This document shows positions 16,078-18,007 of a stretch of DNA of 18,007 nucleotides, in pieces; the first letter of the stretch is position 1; each line of letters begins with the position of its first letter. The notes beneath the pieces are model-generated. The model saw nothing but the letters and a program-made list of their open reading frames with translations, was not told where the DNA came from and did not search any database. Both the position numbers and the translations under genes were made by a program. The DNA comes from an uncultured Clostridium sp. (GTDB lineage Bacteria > Bacillota > Clostridia > TANB77 > CAG-508): positions 1 through 18,007 of the forward strand of contig USHX01000026.1 of assembly GCA_900554565.1 (NCBI GenBank). The letters run 5' to 3'.

Positions 16078-16548
16078 ATGTTAGAAAAATTAAAAAACAA
16101 ATATGTATTTTTTGATGTAGATGGTACTTTATCTGAATATCGATATGATGATGTATTATATGGTGGTAAATGCCACGAATTTGGTTGTCAATCCTTAGAA
16201 AATTTGCTATTTGGCAATTTGTTTTATAAAGCTAGACCTTTAAAAACAATGCAAAATATTATAAAAAATTTGGACAGTAATAAAGTTTTTATATTAGGCG
16301 CTTGTGCTACTAATAACGAAATAGAACAAAAATATAAATGGTTAAATGAAAATTATCCAAGTATTAAAAGAGAAAATATATTTTTTATATCTTCAACAAT
16401 GTTAAAACCTGAGGTAATTTTAACTTTTGGTGAACATTTTAAAGTTGATAAAAGCAATGTTGCATTTGTTGATGATAGAATAGATGTTTTAAGAAAAGCT
16501 GAAGAACTAGGAATTGTTTCATATCATCCTAGCTCTTTTACAGAATAA
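16078..16548 (+). CDS. Small HAD-family phosphatase
   Basis: 156 aa with AGGAGG 8 bases before ATG. Haloacid dehalogenase superfamily: motif I FFDVDGTLS (nucleophile D13, acid D15), motif II region ILGACATNN (Thr78), motif III Lys110 in STMLKPEV and motif IV FVDDRIDVLRKAEELG (D132, D133). A short cap region (YGGKCHEFGCQSLENLLFGN) lies between motifs I and II. Size is near that of 5'-nucleotidase-type (NT5C-like) or Cof-like small phosphatases; the substrate is unknown. It is co-transcribed behind the MBL-fold gene. Four phosphate- or metal-hydrolase genes thus lie within about 3 kb. Confidence 0.82.
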   Translation: MLEKLKNKYVFFDVDGTLSEYRYDDVLYGGKCHEFGCQSLENLLFGNLFYKARPLKTMQNIIKNLDSNKVFILGACATNNEIEQKYKWLNENYPSIKRENIFFISSTMLKPEVILTFGEHFKVDKSNVAFVDDRIDVLRKAEELGIVSYHPSSFTE

Positions 16549-16626
16549 AACTTTATTAGTAATATCAATTGGTGACAAAATAATTAATTTAATTAAATTT
16601 AATAAAGAATGGGAGAATATTGTGTT

Positions 16627-16845
16627 ATGAATATTGGAATAGATATAGATGGTGTTTTAACAAATGATGATGATTATATTTTAGATTTTACTAGTAAATA
16701 TTGCTATGAACACAGTTTAAAAGGATTTGATAACGCTAATTTATATGAAAATAATTGCAATAGAATAATTTTAAAAGTAATAAATAAAAGATTATTTTTT
16801 CCATTGTACTTATATATAGTATTACAAGATTTATATCGTCAATAA
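16627..16845 (+). pseudogene. Truncated HAD-family phosphatase, N-terminal fragment with unrelated tail
   Basis: From ATG 16627 (GGGAGA 10 bases upstream; another ATG at 16609 contains that site) the protein is 72 aa. Residues 1-35, MNIGIDIDGVLTNDDDYILD and onward, form the motif I start of a HAD/5'-nucleotidase-like protein with D-x-D. Normal members run to about 200 aa with motifs II-IV, which are missing. After NANLYENN the sequence becomes a hydrophobic tail KRLFFPLYLYIVLQDLYRQ that does not fit the family, suggesting a deletion that fused two remnants. It is followed by a terminator. Probably non-functional. Confidence 0.6.
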
Positions 16846-16874
16846 TTTCTACTATAGCAATAAATTTTGAAATA

Positions 16875-16918
16875 AAAAAAGAGATTTAAATTATTTTGAT
16901 AATTTTTTTCTCTTTTTT
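16875..16918 (+). terminator. Terminator ending the MBL-HAD unit
   Basis: AAAAAAGAGA (16875-16884) pairs with TCTCTTTTTT (16909-16918), and an inner AAATTAT/ATAATTT stem closes on TTTG. The T-run is part of the right arm. Confidence 0.75.
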
Positions 16919-16939
16919 GATATTATTTACTATACAAAA

Positions 16940-16967
16940 AACTTATGAACTTTTCAGTCCATAAGTT
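16940..16967 (-). terminator. Terminator of the tRNA-Gly operon
   Basis: Minus strand: AACTTATG (16967-16960) and CATAAGTT (16947-16940) with a 12-base loop, followed by TTTT. It begins about 10 bases beyond the CCA end of the second tRNA. Confidence 0.75.
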
Positions 16968-16976
16968 GATTTCAAA

Positions 16977-17050
<74 letters not shown>

Positions 17051-17075
17051 ATATTTAGTTAATTGTCAGAAGTTT

Positions 17076-17149
<74 letters not shown>

Positions 17150-17171
17150 GTTTTGCTCCTGACAATTATAG

Positions 17172-17200
17172 ATTATAAAGGTTTTTTATTTTTTTGTCAA
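17172..17200 (-). promoter_or_regulatory. tRNA-Gly operon promoter
   Basis: Minus strand: TTGACA (17200-17195), 17 bases, TATAAT (17177-17172), full consensus, as usual for stable RNA. Between it and the upstream protein gene (17201-17287) the only structure is TTTAAG-aatgga-CTTAAA (17257-17240). Confidence 0.85.
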
Positions 17201-17287
17201 TACTTATTTCAAAATTTTTTTATTTTTTTCTTAGAAATTTTTAAGTCCATTCTTAAACCTGTTTTAGTTCTTTCATATAATTAGCTC

Positions 17288-18007
17288 CTACTTAATATAA
17301 AGTGTAAAGCGACCACCAGTTACATCGTTAGTATTGAACTGAAGTCCCTCGTTGCGACAACTAGGAGAACAGCTATTACTATAAACTCCTCCACGAAGGA
17401 CTCGACAATTGGTAGCGTTTGCTTCTAATGTCCATTCATATAAATTCCCACCTAAATCTCTAATATTATTTATGCTATCTTTTGCATAAGTACTATTTCC
17501 TGTTGTTGTAACACTTCCACTTGAATTATTTCCAAGGGATGTATTTGTAATTTTATTTTTATCATTCCCAGTTTTTGCCCAATTTAGCATTGCATCATAT
17601 TGGCTTCCCCATATCATACTACTTTCTACTGAATCATTTTTCCCTGTATATGTTTTATTGCATTTGTAATATAATTCATACCAACTTAATGTTACTGGAT
17701 TTAATCCTGATTTTGATTGCAAACTTCTCTTATTAGTTTCACTAGCTTCATATCGTCCTACATAAAATCCACCATATTTTGCGACCTTTGCTGACATATT
17801 TTTATAGTCTGTTTGCATATCAGAAAGAATTAATCCTATTGTATTAAAGTTAGATACATCTCCAGTAATTGTATTAGTTAAATATGCTGGTTCTCTTAGT
17901 CCACTATCAGCATTATATGTTGTATTTTTTGTTCCAAAGTTTTCTCCTGTACTTGTTGCATATAATTTTCCAACTATATCTGTACTATTATGTGTTGTAC
18001 ATTTTAA
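17288..18007 (-). CDS. Formylglycine-generating-enzyme-like (SUMF1 fold) protein, 3' part; possible hypervariable C-terminus
   Basis: The frame is open from the right edge, so the start lies outside; 239 residues are visible. An ATG at 17818 is internal. KYGGFYVGRYEAS, NPVTLSWYEL, MIWGSQYDAMLNWA, NIRDLGGNLYEWT and CRVLRGG are the order of motifs in the FGE-sulfatase (C-type-lectin-like) fold. The catalytic Cys pair of true formylglycine enzymes is not recognisable, so a binding function is more likely. The last ~120 bases differ from the rest: about 44% GC (48 of 110 bases at 17301-17410) against roughly 25-30% nearby, and Arg codons CGA/CGT/CGC instead of AGA. After RGG the codons GTT TAT AGT AAT AGC and TGT TCT CCT AGT TGT all end in T or C. 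The stretch ends FTLYIK. This is the position and pattern of a retroelement-diversified variable region. Confidence 0.8.
   Translation of the reverse strand, partial: LKCTTHNSTDIVGKLYATSTGENFGTKNTTYNADSGLREPAYLTNTITGDVSNFNTIGLILSDMQTDYKNMSAKVAKYGGFYVGRYEASETNKRSLQSKSGLNPVTLSWYELYYKCNKTYTGKNDSVESSMIWGSQYDAMLNWAKTGNDKNKITNTSLGNNSSGSVTTTGNSTYAKDSINNIRDLGGNLYEWTLEANATNCRVLRGGVYSNSCSPSCRNEGLQFNTNDVTGGRFTLYIK

Overview
The window is AT-rich bacterial DNA of Gram-positive (Bacillota) type. The evidence is strong AGGAGG ribosome sites, TTGACA/TATAAT promoters with 17-base spacers, a sortase-anchored surface protein, and WhiA, FemX-type, FtsH and alanine racemase genes together. TGA is used as a stop (for example in ftsH) and Trp is read from TGG, so the standard bacterial code applies. 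An uncultured Clostridia-like gut organism fits, but this is inference.

Layout. Positions 1-291: the start of a leftward gene cut by the edge, then the promoter of a rightward VWA surface protein (292-1635, LPKAG anchor). From 1664 to 13514 everything reads leftward and is mostly housekeeping: femX-like, alr, a DUF1189-like membrane gene and ftsH as one tightly packed operon; a one-gene unit (121 aa, unknown); prmC-whiA-hemW; then recN and enolase. Cell-wall precursor and cross-bridge functions sit with membrane quality control in the first operon. The second unit carries release-factor methylation, a WhiA regulator and a heme chaperone. Enolase is broken by one extra base in a GGGG run. A 183-bp fold-back (MITE-like) element separates hemW from recN, and the recN promoter lies between two inverted CGAACATTTTTT boxes that resemble SOS operators.

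Positions 13600-16918 look like an accessory, partly decayed region. It holds a histidine phosphatase followed by 67 in-frame coding-like codons after its stop, a gene with a ParB-like DGAHR motif, a frameshifted metallo-beta-lactamase-fold hydrolase, a small HAD phosphatase and a truncated second HAD gene. Most have their own promoter or terminator.

Positions 16940-17200 form a complete tRNA operon with two identical tRNA-Gly(UCC) genes. The right end (17288-18007) is the 3' part of a formylglycine-generating-enzyme-like (SUMF1 fold) protein. Its last ~120 bases are clearly richer in GC and contain a run of NNY codons just where diversity-generating retroelements mutate such proteins. This is the most promising hint of an unusual system in the window, but no reverse transcriptase or template repeat is visible here.
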